This document shows, in pieces, positions 6,197 through 13,905 of a DNA stretch of 14,100 nucleotides. Numbering within the stretch: position 1 is the first letter of the stretch; each line of letters opens with the position of its first letter. The notes under the pieces were generated by a model, which saw nothing but the letters and a program-made list of their open reading frames with translations, was not told the DNA's origin and searched no databases. Both the position numbers and the translations under genes were made by a program. The stretch is from Acidobacteriota bacterium (lineage in GTDB: Bacteria > Acidobacteriota > Terriglobia > Bryobacterales > JACQDG01): contig JACQDG010000317.1 of assembly GCA_016201185.1 (NCBI GenBank), positions 1-14,100 on the forward strand, in the 5' to 3' direction.

Positions 6197-7651
6197 GTGA
6201 ACGCACCGGCGTCCTCGAAGCTCGCGATCATCGCCCTGGCAGCCGTCCTCCTGCTCGGCGTGCCCATCCACTGGGTCAAGTCGGCCGTGATGGAGATTGA
6301 TCCGGACGACGTGCGTCTGATGGGCGTCAGCCGGGAGATCGATTCCAGCGCGTGGCACAAGCTGTGGACACGGCACGAGGTCCACTTCTTTCCCCTCTAC
6401 CGGCTGCTCCGCCTGCCCTTCGACCTCCACTTCCCCGCCTGGTACACACGATTTCACGCCTTGCTCTTCGCCGCCCATCTGGCCAGTGCGGCCTTGCTTT
6501 TCTTGCTGTCGCGCCGCTACCTGCGCAGCCCGTGGTCGGCACTGGTGACTTCCCTGCTCTTCGCCTGGTCCACGGTCGGCGATCAGGCTTTGGTCTGGAA
6601 AGGCGTGGCCTTTTTTGCCCTCTCCTGGACGTTCACCCTGCTCGGAACTTGGTGCCTGACGCGCGAGGGGACAGCCTGGGGCGTTGCCGGCGGGGCGGCT
6701 CTGTTGTGCTCGTTAGGCTTGTTTTCTGGTGTTCTGCTTGTCCTCCCTGGGGTGCTGGCCGCGGTGTGGCTGCTGGAGCCGAAACTGCGCCGCCGGGCAT
6801 TCTATGCTTGTGGAACGGTCTGGATGGGCGGAGCGCTTGCCTGGCTGATACTGGTTCTCCCACAACTCGACTGGGCGCACTACTGGAAGTTCGGGAGCGC
6901 CACTGCCGGACCGATGCTTCGCCTTTGGTGGGCGATAACGGACCTCCTGCTGGCTTACAATTACCAGTTCTTCTCAGGAGTGCGGCTCGTCTCTGAACGT
7001 CATACCGCGTTACTCTTTCTGCCACTGCTGTTCCTATTGGTTTTGGTACGTCGCCATCTCGCTGCCAGGTGGATTTTCGCCGCCCTGGCGATGACCGCGC
7101 TGCCACTGTTCGTTATGGTGCTAGTCCGCCGCGAGCCAGAAGTGTGGAAAGTCAGCCGCTACGCTTACCAGGCCTTCACGTTCTGGGCGGTACTGCTGGG
7201 GGCCGTGCTGGACGGCATTTTGGCATGGCTGGAACCCTGGCCGCGCCGCCGCGCCGTCTTTCTCGCGCTGCTTCCGATACCGGCCGCGCTCTACTGGTGG
7301 GGGCACCTGAGGGTGGCCGAGTACGACCGCGCTTATTTCCGCGCGCAACCCGCTGCTTGGCAGGAGCTCTGGTTCGGGTGGGACAGCTTCTTTCGTTTTG
7401 CCTCCGAAGACCGTGTCCGGACCGGGACCACGCTGGTATTGCCCGATCTGTTAGTTGCACCGGGGCTAAAGCTTCCCACCGTCTTCCTTCTATGTCATCC
7501 GCGGGGCTTGCCAGGACTCACCATCCGGCCTGGTTCGGCGGGCGCCGCACACGAGCAAGCCGAATTTTGGAAGGAAGTGGAGCACGTTCGCTCTCGCCTG
7601 CCGATGTTGCGCCGGTTGCCCCTGCCTCCAGACCGTCTCGGGGGTCAATGA
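6197..7651 (+). CDS. Polytopic membrane protein of unknown function, possibly GT-C-like
   Basis: A 484-residue integral membrane protein starting with GTG at 6197. About ten hydrophobic segments can be seen (near 8-28, 85-106, 111-128, 133-152, 162-193, 204-222, 270-285, 291-311, 324-344, 353-370), followed by a soluble C-terminal tail of about 110 residues. The first extracytoplasmic loop contains an acidic cluster (Asp35, Asp37, Asp38 in EIDPDD) and a conserved-looking HEVHFFPLYR (60-69). An acidic pair in the first loop after one N-terminal helix is the layout of GT-C membrane glycosyltransferases that use lipid-linked sugars, but no further family motif is recognised, so this is only a suggestion. 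Its 3' end overlaps the end of the convergent gene by 7 bases. No obvious operon partner is present. Confidence 0.75.
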   Translation: MNAPASSKLAIIALAAVLLLGVPIHWVKSAVMEIDPDDVRLMGVSREIDSSAWHKLWTRHEVHFFPLYRLLRLPFDLHFPAWYTRFHALLFAAHLASAALLFLLSRRYLRSPWSALVTSLLFAWSTVGDQALVWKGVAFFALSWTFTLLGTWCLTREGTAWGVAGGAALLCSLGLFSGVLLVLPGVLAAVWLLEPKLRRRAFYACGTVWMGGALAWLILVLPQLDWAHYWKFGSATAGPMLRLWWAITDLLLAYNYQFFSGVRLVSERHTALLFLPLLFLLVLVRRHLAARWIFAALAMTALPLFVMVLVRREPEVWKVSRYAYQAFTFWAVLLGAVLDGILAWLEPWPRRRAVFLALLPIPAALYWWGHLRVAEYDRAYFRAQPAAWQELWFGWDSFFRFASEDRVRTGTTLVLPDLLVAPGLKLPTVFLLCHPRGLPGLTIRPGSAGAAHEQAEFWKEVEHVRSRLPMLRRLPLPPDRLGGQ

Positions 7652-9555
7652 AGCTGCGTCACGTTGCTAGAGCGAGGGACAGTTTTTGGCGCGCCCATCC
7701 ACAGCTTCACCAGCAGGTCGCGCATCTTGGTCACGCCGGTCACCGGGTCGCCCTCGCCTTCAAACTCGATCGAAAGCGCCCCATGGTAGCCCGTGCGGGC
7801 CAGGATGCCGAGCGCCTTCGGATAATCGATCGTGCTTTCATTCCCGTACCTGTCGAAGGCGACCACCTTCACGTGGGTATGAAACACGTATGGCGCGAGC
7901 TTCTCGATCTCGGCGTACATCGTCGTCCTGTCGTCCCAGTTGCCGAAGTCCAGGCAGGCGCCAACCCAGGCCTTGTCGGTCCCTCGAATGATGCGAATGA
8001 TTCCGTCGGCGGTCTTGCTCGGCCCGCCGTGGTTCTCGATGGCTAATCGAATACCTAGCTCCTTCGCCAGCGGCAGCATCTCGCGAAAGGCCCGGATGGC
8101 CCGTTCCACGCCCTCTCTCTGGTCGGCGTCGTCTCCCCTTCCCGTGCTCCCGACGTTCACGCGCACCACCGGAGCGCCAAGGTAATGGGCGGCGCTCAGA
8201 AGCCGCTTGTCCTCCTCGATCTGCTTGCGGTTCGCGGCTTCGTCGTCGGAGACCAGGTTGCCGTCCAGGATCATCGCCGTGAACACCCGCTGGTCCTCGC
8301 GCAGGGCCTGCTTGAAACGCTCGAGAGAATTGTCGTCCCGGGATTTAAAGTAGGCAGCCTTCATTGAGAGGCCGCGAACACCGAGCCGCCGCCAGAAAGC
8401 TGGCGCGGATTCCACCCTCAGCTCGCCCTTCTTAAACAGGTCGCGAAAGCTGTAGCTCTCTGCACTCAGGATTCCGCCGCCTTTTAGATAATAGTCCGAG
8501 GCAGAGGGACGTCTTGCCGCGGCCTTCCAGCCCGGCTCCTGCGGCCCGCCCAGGCCAGTAGGAACTCTCACTACCAGCAGCCGCTTGGGCGCCAGTCCAA
8601 CTTTCACCCGCGCCGCTTCCCGCATCAGCTCGGTATCGACGACTGAAATGTCATTCGAGCCGGCATTGCTAACGTAAAGAAATCGGCCCTCTGGGCCGAA
8701 AGTCATCCAGTTCGGCGCAAGTCCTACCGGAATCGTTGCCAGCAGCCTGTGGTCAGGAACGGAAAGACCCTCCACCGCGTTACCGAAAACGTTGGTGATC
8801 CAGAACTGCCGGTTGTCCGGCCGCATGGCGAGTCCGTGGGTCGGCGTATATCCGTAGGTGGAAACGTCGGCCACGTCGGCCGGCGGCAGTTCCACCTTAT
8901 CGATGACCTTGCGCCCGACCACATCGGCGACGACAAACCCTCGCAAACCCGTCAGGGCGACGTAGAGGCGCCGGTTGTCGCTGGTGATGGCGGCCGGGCG
9001 CGGCTCGCCTCCCAGTGGAATGGCGCCGATCACGCTTTGCGAGGCCACATCAATGATGGAAATCTTGTTCTCCCCCATCGAGGTCACGTAGATCCATTTG
9101 CCGTCGGGCGAGCGGTAAGCATTGTGCGGGCCGCGACCCACGGGGATGGATTTGATCCTTCGGCGGGCCTCGGCGTCCACCACGTCGGCGTAATCGGCGC
9201 TGCGGATGGGCACGTAGATGAAGCGGCCGTCGCCTGAGACGGCGATATGGTTCGGCCGCCCGCCGAGCAGCGCCTTCCAGAGAATGCTGGAAGTGGCCGT
9301 ATCGATGGCCACGATATCGTTGTCGGTCTCGCCGCTGACGTAAACGCGCGAGCCGTCCGGCGCCGCCTCCAGGCCATGCGGCGTGGGTCCTGTCCGGATG
9401 CTGCCGATGGTTTGGCGGGTGGCGGCGTCGACCAGCGTCACGTCATCGCCGCCGCTGTTGGTGACGTAAAGAATCTCCCTCGCGCCGGAGGAAAGCGGCG
9501 CCGCCACCGCCGCGAAAAGGACCGCCAATAGAAGACCGCTCTTGCCTGCCGCCAT
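7645..9555 (-). CDS. Exported fusion: YVTN/YncE-like beta-propeller plus xylose-isomerase-like TIM barrel
   Basis: A single uninterrupted 636-codon gene on the minus strand (ATG 9555-9553, TGA 7647-7645). Residues 1-24 are a signal peptide (LLLAVLFAAVAAPLSSGA). Residues about 26-330 are repeats of about 40 residues with the pattern (I/L)YVTNxGxxxVxxVD followed by G..P and PDG(S/R/K)x(I/V)YV, as in the YVTN family of beta-propellers. Residues about 360-620 resemble the sugar-phosphate isomerase/epimerase (AP-endonuclease-2-like) TIM barrel. The likely metal ligands are Glu507 (AIENHGG), Asp536 (CLDFGNW), His559/His561 (FHTHVK) and Glu597 (SIEFEGE). A 30-residue Gly/Pro/Arg-rich linker joins the domains. 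The barrel ends with the normal last strand and helix. The substrate is unknown. Because of the signal peptide the whole protein should be extracytoplasmic, which is unusual for this barrel family though not unknown. Confidence 0.88.
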   Translation of the reverse strand: MAAGKSGLLLAVLFAAVAAPLSSGAREILYVTNSGGDDVTLVDAATRQTIGSIRTGPTPHGLEAAPDGSRVYVSGETDNDIVAIDTATSSILWKALLGGRPNHIAVSGDGRFIYVPIRSADYADVVDAEARRRIKSIPVGRGPHNAYRSPDGKWIYVTSMGENKISIIDVASQSVIGAIPLGGEPRPAAITSDNRRLYVALTGLRGFVVADVVGRKVIDKVELPPADVADVSTYGYTPTHGLAMRPDNRQFWITNVFGNAVEGLSVPDHRLLATIPVGLAPNWMTFGPEGRFLYVSNAGSNDISVVDTELMREAARVKVGLAPKRLLVVRVPTGLGGPQEPGWKAAARRPSASDYYLKGGGILSAESYSFRDLFKKGELRVESAPAFWRRLGVRGLSMKAAYFKSRDDNSLERFKQALREDQRVFTAMILDGNLVSDDEAANRKQIEEDKRLLSAAHYLGAPVVRVNVGSTGRGDDADQREGVERAIRAFREMLPLAKELGIRLAIENHGGPSKTADGIIRIIRGTDKAWVGACLDFGNWDDRTTMYAEIEKLAPYVFHTHVKVVAFDRYGNESTIDYPKALGILARTGYHGALSIEFEGEGDPVTGVTKMRDLLVKLWMGAPKTVPRSSNVTQLH

Positions 9556-9603
9556 ACTCCCCGCTCCAGGGCTTCGCGGACGAGAGTCGGAAAAGCCTGG
9601 GTT

Positions 9604-9609
9604 ATTATA
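9604..9609 (-). promoter_or_regulatory. Putative -10 box of the propeller/TIM-barrel gene
   Basis: The minus strand has a perfect TATAAT (followed by AACCC) about 50 bases before the ATG at 9555. The -35 region at the correct distance is GC-rich and not a clear match, so an activator or an extended element may be needed. The surrounding 123-base gap holds no other gene. Confidence 0.45.
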
Positions 9610-9678
9610 CGCCCAACGCAGAGGCGCCCGCGATCCATAGATCTGGCTCAGGCCTGGCGATGGCAGGGCAGCCGGCCT

Positions 9679-10563
9679 TCAGACGCTGACCACAGGGCAG
9701 GGTGATTCCCGGATGATGGCGTAGGCATTCGTACGGAGGCGGCCTGCGAGCCCGCTCGCAGCGCTGCGCCCGACCACCAGCAGATCAGCGCCGAAACGCT
9801 CCGCGGCCTGACGGACCACCTTGGCCACATCACCGCTTTCCACATAGATTTCGGCCTGCGTCCCCAGGCTCTGCTGCAGTTGGGCGATCTCTTCCGTGGC
9901 CCGCTCGAGTACCGCGGCGCGCCATTCGGGAGCGAAAAACTGGCCCCCGTGTCCGGTCACCTCAGGCAGGGTGTTGGCGTGGACCAGGATGAGCTCGGCG
10001 CCGAACTCGGCGGCCATGCGCGCCCCCCAGCAAAGCGTCACACGGCTGTGCGGTCCCAGGTCCACCGCGCACGCCACCCGGCGCAAAGGGACGGCATCCA
10101 TCGCTGGCGCTTCTGACAGGTGTGCGCCGGTCCAGACTGGACACTCGGCGTCGTGCAGAACCTTGGCCGTCACCGAGCCCAGAAGGAATCGCCGGAACGG
10201 GCCGTAGCCGCGGGTGGACATCACAATCAGGCTGGCGTTTTCGGCGTGGGCCATCGAGACGATCTTTAGTGCCGGGTTGCCTTCGAGCAGGATTCGCTGC
10301 GCCGGAATGCAGTCGAATTCAGAGGACAGAAAGGAATTTAGATCGCCCCAGGCCCGGTCGGCAATGTCGGCAGACAGTTCCCTGCTGGAGACGAACTGGG
10401 CGCCCCCCTCAATGGCGGAAATCTCATAGTGCAGAGGGGGCACGACATGCAGCAGCAGGATTTCAGAATGAAAGTGCCGGGCCAAAGAGATCGCGTTCCG
10501 TGCCGCCGCCAGCGAGCGGTCGGAAAAATCTACTGGGACGAGGATCTTAGCCAGGGAAAGCAT
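9679..10563 (-). CDS. Universal stress protein with two tandem UspA domains
   Basis: A 294-residue cytoplasmic protein (ATG 10563-10561). Domain 1 (about 4-145) begins KILVPVDFSDRS and ends in the nucleotide-binding motif STRG-x9-GS (Gly119, Gly129, Ser130), which is nearly the canonical G-x2-G-x9-G(S/T). Domain 2 (about 160-294) begins RRVACAVDLGPHS and ends VVGRSAASGLAGRLRTNAYA, where the second and third Gly are replaced by Ala268 and Thr278. ATP may therefore be bound by domain 1 and not by domain 2. Tandem Usp proteins are usually linked to stress survival and can regulate other proteins; the target here is unknown. A run of six Gs just before the ATG is the only ribosome-binding sequence. 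The gene is transcribed in the same direction as the LuxR-type gene, 193 bases away. Confidence 0.92.
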   Translation of the reverse strand: MLSLAKILVPVDFSDRSLAAARNAISLARHFHSEILLLHVVPPLHYEISAIEGGAQFVSSRELSADIADRAWGDLNSFLSSEFDCIPAQRILLEGNPALKIVSMAHAENASLIVMSTRGYGPFRRFLLGSVTAKVLHDAECPVWTGAHLSEAPAMDAVPLRRVACAVDLGPHSRVTLCWGARMAAEFGAELILVHANTLPEVTGHGGQFFAPEWRAAVLERATEEIAQLQQSLGTQAEIYVESGDVAKVVRQAAERFGADLLVVGRSAASGLAGRLRTNAYAIIRESPCPVVSV

Positions 10564-10666
10564 GTGGCACCCCCCAGCTACTTCCTTGCACGAAACGGAC
10601 CAGAGTAATGCCTAAGAAAATCAACCAAAGTCGGCCTGGAACGCCGCCAAGTGCGGAAATTCACCC

Positions 10667-10687
10667 AAATAAGAGCTGATTTTCAGC
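10667..10687 (-). terminator. Weak intrinsic terminator after the LuxR-type gene
   Basis: On the minus strand the stem GCTGA-AAA-TCAGC (10687-10675) is followed by TCTTATTT, six Ts in eight bases. It lies 70 bases beyond the stop of the LuxR-type gene and 104 bases before the Usp start. It could separate the two transcripts, although the stem is only five base pairs. The rest of the 10564-10756 gap holds nothing I recognise. Confidence 0.3.
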
Positions 10688-10756
10688 CTTGGGGCATTTC
10701 ACGCCACCCGGCGATGTGGGTCCCGATGCTGGGCTGGAGTAAGAGGAGCCAGCTAC

Positions 10757-11107
10757 TCAGGATTTGTTCCCCGTGCCGCTAGAGCGGGTACGTTTTCTCG
10801 CGGGAGGATTCTGCATCTGCTCTGGGGAAAGGACGAGTCCGCGGCTGATAGCGCACCACACCAGCTCCAGGCGATTGCGGACACCCAGCTTTTCGAATAC
10901 GCTGCGCAGTTGGTTCTTCAGGGTATTGCGGCTGATGCCCAGCGATGCGGCGACTTCGCGGTTGGTCATGCCCCGGGCCACCAGGGTGGTGACCTGGCGC
11001 TCGCGCGGTGACAGTTCCCCGGACGCCCTGAATGAAAAGTGGTCCGAAATACGCATATGATTGCGCTTTGCAGCCCTAAGGCCGCAAGAACTCGGGACGA
11101 AAGCCAC
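10757..11107 (-). CDS. Stand-alone LuxR/NarL-type helix-turn-helix regulator
   Basis: A protein of 116 residues if GTG 11107 is used, or 99 if ATG 11056 is used; neither has a clear ribosome-binding site. Residues 32-84 form a complete LuxR-type DNA-binding domain: LSPRERQV, then TNREVAASLGISRNTLKNQL (the recognition helix region) and FEKLGVRNRLELV. There is no receiver, PAS or autoinducer domain before it; the N-terminal 30 residues are short and polar. The C-terminal tail (PPARKRTRSSGTGNKS) is basic and probably disordered. It lies 21 bases after the small 96-residue gene, so the two are very likely co-transcribed. It would act as a DNA-binding regulator whose activity is set by its own level or by a partner protein. 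The target is unknown. Confidence 0.9.
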   Translation of the reverse strand: MAFVPSSCGLRAAKRNHMRISDHFSFRASGELSPRERQVTTLVARGMTNREVAASLGISRNTLKNQLRSVFEKLGVRNRLELVWCAISRGLVLSPEQMQNPPARKRTRSSGTGNKS

Positions 11108-11128
11108 GGGCCGGGGGGCGGCGCAGGT

Positions 11129-11419
11129 TCAGCGGGAGGTGGGGACGGTTTCTTGCAGATCGGCTGAGGGCAGCCAGCCCGGAAAGCTTCGTCCATGCAG
11201 AAAACGCCGTGCGTCATCCGGGTCGCGGTTCAGAATCCGGCAGCAAAAAACGAAGCTGCACTGCGCCTCGCTGTTGTCCTCGATCCAGCGCAGTGCTTCT
11301 TCTCGTCTCCTGCCGGACCCGCAGCCAAGATCTTCAATCGCTTGGACCAACATCGCTCCAGCCAGCCGGTAAATACCCCGGAGACTGGGGGATCCAGCGT
11401 TTAATGCCATCGCCTGCAC
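11129..11419 (-). CDS. Small conserved-looking protein encoded upstream of the LuxR-type regulator
   Basis: A 96-residue protein. The GTG at 11419 is chosen because AGGAGGAGGG (11431-11422) places a consensus ribosome-binding site 6 bases before it; the in-frame ATG at 11410 would be too far away. Residues about 23-76 (AIEDLGCGSGRRREEALRWI, then CSFVFCCRILNRDPDDARRFL) follow a pattern I know from short bacterial proteins: a Trp-Ile helix, a Ser-Phe turn, then a helix of the type C..L..DP...R..L. No defined function is known to me for that group. The protein is soluble and rich in Arg and Cys (Cys33, 54, 59, 60). The tight spacing to the LuxR-type gene suggests a regulatory partner. The function is not recognised. 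Confidence 0.75.
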   Translation of the reverse strand: MQAMALNAGSPSLRGIYRLAGAMLVQAIEDLGCGSGRRREEALRWIEDNSEAQCSFVFCCRILNRDPDDARRFLHGRSFPGWLPSADLQETVPTSR

Positions 11420-11421
11420 GG

Positions 11422-11431
11422 CCCTCCTCCT
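11422..11431 (-). promoter_or_regulatory. Strong ribosome-binding site deciding the GTG start at 11419
   Basis: AGGAGGAGGG on the minus strand is the best Shine-Dalgarno match in the window. Its first AGGAGG ends 6 bases before GTG 11419. Confidence 0.7.
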
Positions 11432-11458
11432 ACTCCTGCGCTAGCGTCGAATACCATA

Positions 11459-11486
11459 TATATAACCTTCCGCCGCTATTTGTGAA
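11459..11486 (-). promoter_or_regulatory. Putative sigma70-type promoter of the small-protein/LuxR unit
   Basis: On the minus strand TTCACA (11486-11481), a 16-base spacer and TATATA (11464-11459) form a good promoter match, with transcription expected near 11450, about 30 bases before the GTG start. The rest of the 242-base divergent gap (11420-11661) shows no clear promoter for the plus-strand hydrolase gene. Confidence 0.45.
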
Positions 11487-11661
11487 TAGAGCAGCGATAC
11501 CAAATTTAAGCAGAAGTTATCCCTTAGGAAGCGGTGGCTCAAGAGTACCGGAGCGACGGGGTTTTCCCTTAGCAAAACGCAATGTGCAGGGGCGGACAAA
11601 AGGGTACGATGGAAGCTTGCGTTCCTGAACTGGGAGTCATTGATCGCGCAGAGGAATTCAG

Positions 11662-12879
11662 ATGATGCGTAAAGGGCTGCAAGAGCTGCTGTCGGATGCC
11701 GTCGCTAAGTATCAGCCGAAGATTCTGGAATTCGCTCGCTCGCTGGTGGCTGTTCCAACCGTGAATCCTCCAGGAGCCTCCTACAAGGCCTGCATCGACC
11801 GGATTGCGCGCGAGCTCAGCGCGATCGGGCTGGAACACGAAATAGTGGAAGCGCCCGATGCCGGAGCCCCTCCGCGCTATTCTTTGTCGAGCTTCTACGG
11901 AAGAGGGAAACGGACGCTTTACTTCCACGGCCATTACGACGTGGCGCCCGCCTCGGGCGAAGGGCAATTCCAGCCTTACTTGAGAAACGGCAGCCTGTTT
12001 GGGAGAGGCTCCTCAGACATGAAGAGCGGGCTCGCGGCGATGATCTACGCGGTCAAGACCATCAAGGACTGCGGCCTCAAACTGGACGGCCGGATCGGCC
12101 TCGCGATCGTGCCGGATGAAGAAACCGGCGGCGCACTGGGCTCGACTTATCTTGCCGCTCGTGGCCTGCTCGGCGTAAACGGCATCGGGATGCTTACACC
12201 AGAGCCGACGAGCGGCGTCGTCTGGAACGCGAACCGGGGCGCCATCTCGCTGCGCATCACGGTCAGGGGCAGGCCCGCCCACGTTGGCCTGCACTACCGC
12301 GGCGTCAATGCATTTGAGCGCATGGTGACGGTGGCCAATGCCCTCCAAGAATTGAAGGCCGAGGTGGAATCCCGCAAGACCGCTTTCCAGATCGAGCCGG
12401 AGGCCGCACGGCGCTCCATCCTGTTGCTGGGCGGAAGGTGCGAAGGAGGAACAAACTTCAACGCCGTCCCGGCATCGTGCTCCTTCACAGTGGACCGCCG
12501 GTTGAATCCGGAAGAGGATCTGGAAACGGAGAAACGGCGGCTCCTGGCGCTGCTCGAGCGGTTAAAAAGAGATGGCATCGATCTGGAGGTCGAGATTCTT
12601 CAGGAAGCCCTCTCCGCCGGGGCGTCGGAAGAAGATCCGGTCGCCCGCGAGCTGGCGCAGAGCGTGAAAGCGGTCACGGGCCGCGCGCCTCGCTTCGAGA
12701 TTTGTCCCGGCCTGCTCGAGATTCGCTATTATGCCCACCGCGGCATTCCGGCCTTCGCCTATGGACCGGGGCGCCTGGAGGTGTCGCACGGGCCCAGGGA
12801 GTTCGTCCGGATGAAAGATGTCTACGCTTGCACGGTCATCTATGCCCTGGTCGCTGCACGGGTGCTGAGCTCGCGGTAA
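11662..12879 (+). CDS. M20-family metallohydrolase (ArgE/DapE-like deacylase or peptidase)
   Basis: A 405-residue cytoplasmic protein with ATG at 11662 and a GAGG ribosome-binding site 7 bases upstream. Its length and motifs are those of the M20 family: His91-x-Asp93 (FHGHYDV), bridging Asp119 (RGSSDMK), catalytic Glu153 and metal-binding Glu154 (PDEETGG), Glu181 (TPEPT) and His376 (VSHGPREF). All ligands for a two-zinc centre are present. The dimerisation lid domain (about 190-305) includes His207 (RPAHVG), which usually contributes to the partner's active site. The family removes acyl or amino-acid groups from N-acyl amino acids or small peptides. The exact substrate (acetylornithine, succinyl-diaminopimelate or a catabolic peptide) cannot be told, and no arginine or lysine biosynthesis gene lies nearby. 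The gene is followed 44 bases later by the quinone oxidoreductase gene, a likely co-transcribed partner. Confidence 0.93.
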   Translation: MMRKGLQELLSDAVAKYQPKILEFARSLVAVPTVNPPGASYKACIDRIARELSAIGLEHEIVEAPDAGAPPRYSLSSFYGRGKRTLYFHGHYDVAPASGEGQFQPYLRNGSLFGRGSSDMKSGLAAMIYAVKTIKDCGLKLDGRIGLAIVPDEETGGALGSTYLAARGLLGVNGIGMLTPEPTSGVVWNANRGAISLRITVRGRPAHVGLHYRGVNAFERMVTVANALQELKAEVESRKTAFQIEPEAARRSILLLGGRCEGGTNFNAVPASCSFTVDRRLNPEEDLETEKRRLLALLERLKRDGIDLEVEILQEALSAGASEEDPVARELAQSVKAVTGRAPRFEICPGLLEIRYYAHRGIPAFAYGPGRLEVSHGPREFVRMKDVYACTVIYALVAARVLSSR

Positions 12880-12923
12880 AATCCGTTTTTGTCGTTTGGC
12901 AAGAGGAAAGGCCATAGGGAAAC

Positions 12924-13892
12924 ATGAAAGCCATCCGTATCCATGAAAACGGCGGGCCCGAAGTGCTCCGCTACGAGGAAGTTCCCATCCCGGCGCCCGG
13001 CCCCGCCGAAGCGCTGGTGAAGATCCAGGCATCGGGCGTGAATTTCATCGACATCTACTTCCGCCAGGGGCTTTACAAGGCCGCGCTGCCGATAACACTC
13101 GGGCAGGAGGCGGCCGGAGTGGTGGAGAAGGTTGGAGCCGAAATCAAGGACCTGGCTCCCGGCGACCGGGTGGCTTATGCCGGAACGCCAGGAGCCTATG
13201 CACAATACGCAGCGGTTCCAGCCGCCCGGCTGGTCAAGCTGCCGGCCGGCATTGATTCCCGTAATGCCGCGGCCGTCATGCTCCAGGGAATGACGGCCCA
13301 TTACCTGGCCACGGCCACCTTCCCGCTCGAGCCAGGCCACACGGCTCTTGTGCATGCAGCCGCCGGCGGAGTCGGCCTCCTGCTGATCCAGATCGCCAAG
13401 ATGCGCGGGGCTCGCGTCTTCGGCACGGTTTCAACCGAGGAAAAAGCCGCGCTGGCGCGGCGGGCCGGAGCCGACGAGGTGATCCTCTACGCCTCTCAGG
13501 ATTTTGAGGCCGAGGTAAGACGCCTGACCTCAGGCGTTGGCGTAGATGTTGTTTACGATTCGGTAGCCCTCACCACCTGGGAAAAGAGCCTGCGCTCGCT
13601 CCGCCAGCGCGGCATGCTGGTCCTCTACGGCAACTCGAGCGGCCCTGCCCCGGCCATCGACCCCCTCCGACTCAGCCAGCAGGGCTCGCTGTTTCTCACC
13701 CGCCCCAAGCTGGGTGATTACGTCGCTACGCGCCAAGAACTGCTCCAGCGAGCCGGCGAGGTTCTCGATTGGGTTGCCGCCGGGCGGCTCCACGTCCACA
13801 TCGGGGAGACATTTCCGCTGCAAGACGCCGCCCAGGCCCAAGAGGCGCTGGCGGGCCGCCGCACCGCCGGAAAAGTACTTCTGATACCGTAG
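12924..13892 (+). CDS. qorA: NAD(P)H:quinone oxidoreductase, zinc-independent MDR family (QorA-like)
   Basis: A 322-residue protein, ATG 12924, preceded by AGGGAAAC. It matches E. coli quinone oxidoreductase closely from end to end: GGPEVLRYEE (10-19), GVNFIDIYFRQGLY (38-51), GQEAAGVVEKVG (60-71), the nucleotide-binding loop HAAAGGVG (144-151), VVYDSV (209-214), GNSSG (236-240), LTRPKL (258-263) and a C-terminal LLIP. The zinc-binding Cys/His residues of alcohol dehydrogenases are absent, as expected. The enzyme reduces quinones with NADPH in the cytoplasm, and related members reduce enals or epoxides, so the true substrate is open. It ends 13 bases before the end of the convergent gene on the other strand. 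Confidence 0.93.
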   Translation: MKAIRIHENGGPEVLRYEEVPIPAPGPAEALVKIQASGVNFIDIYFRQGLYKAALPITLGQEAAGVVEKVGAEIKDLAPGDRVAYAGTPGAYAQYAAVPAARLVKLPAGIDSRNAAAVMLQGMTAHYLATATFPLEPGHTALVHAAAGGVGLLLIQIAKMRGARVFGTVSTEEKAALARRAGADEVILYASQDFEAEVRRLTSGVGVDVVYDSVALTTWEKSLRSLRQRGMLVLYGNSSGPAPAIDPLRLSQQGSLFLTRPKLGDYVATRQELLQRAGEVLDWVAAGRLHVHIGETFPLQDAAQAQEALAGRRTAGKVLLIP

Positions 13893-13905
13893 CAACGCCG
13901 CTCCC

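Noticed and set aside
7069..8046. A 325-codon plus-strand frame spanning the convergent gene ends
   Set aside because: Arg/Pro/Ala-rich, without domain pattern, and overlaps the coherent coding of both convergent genes.
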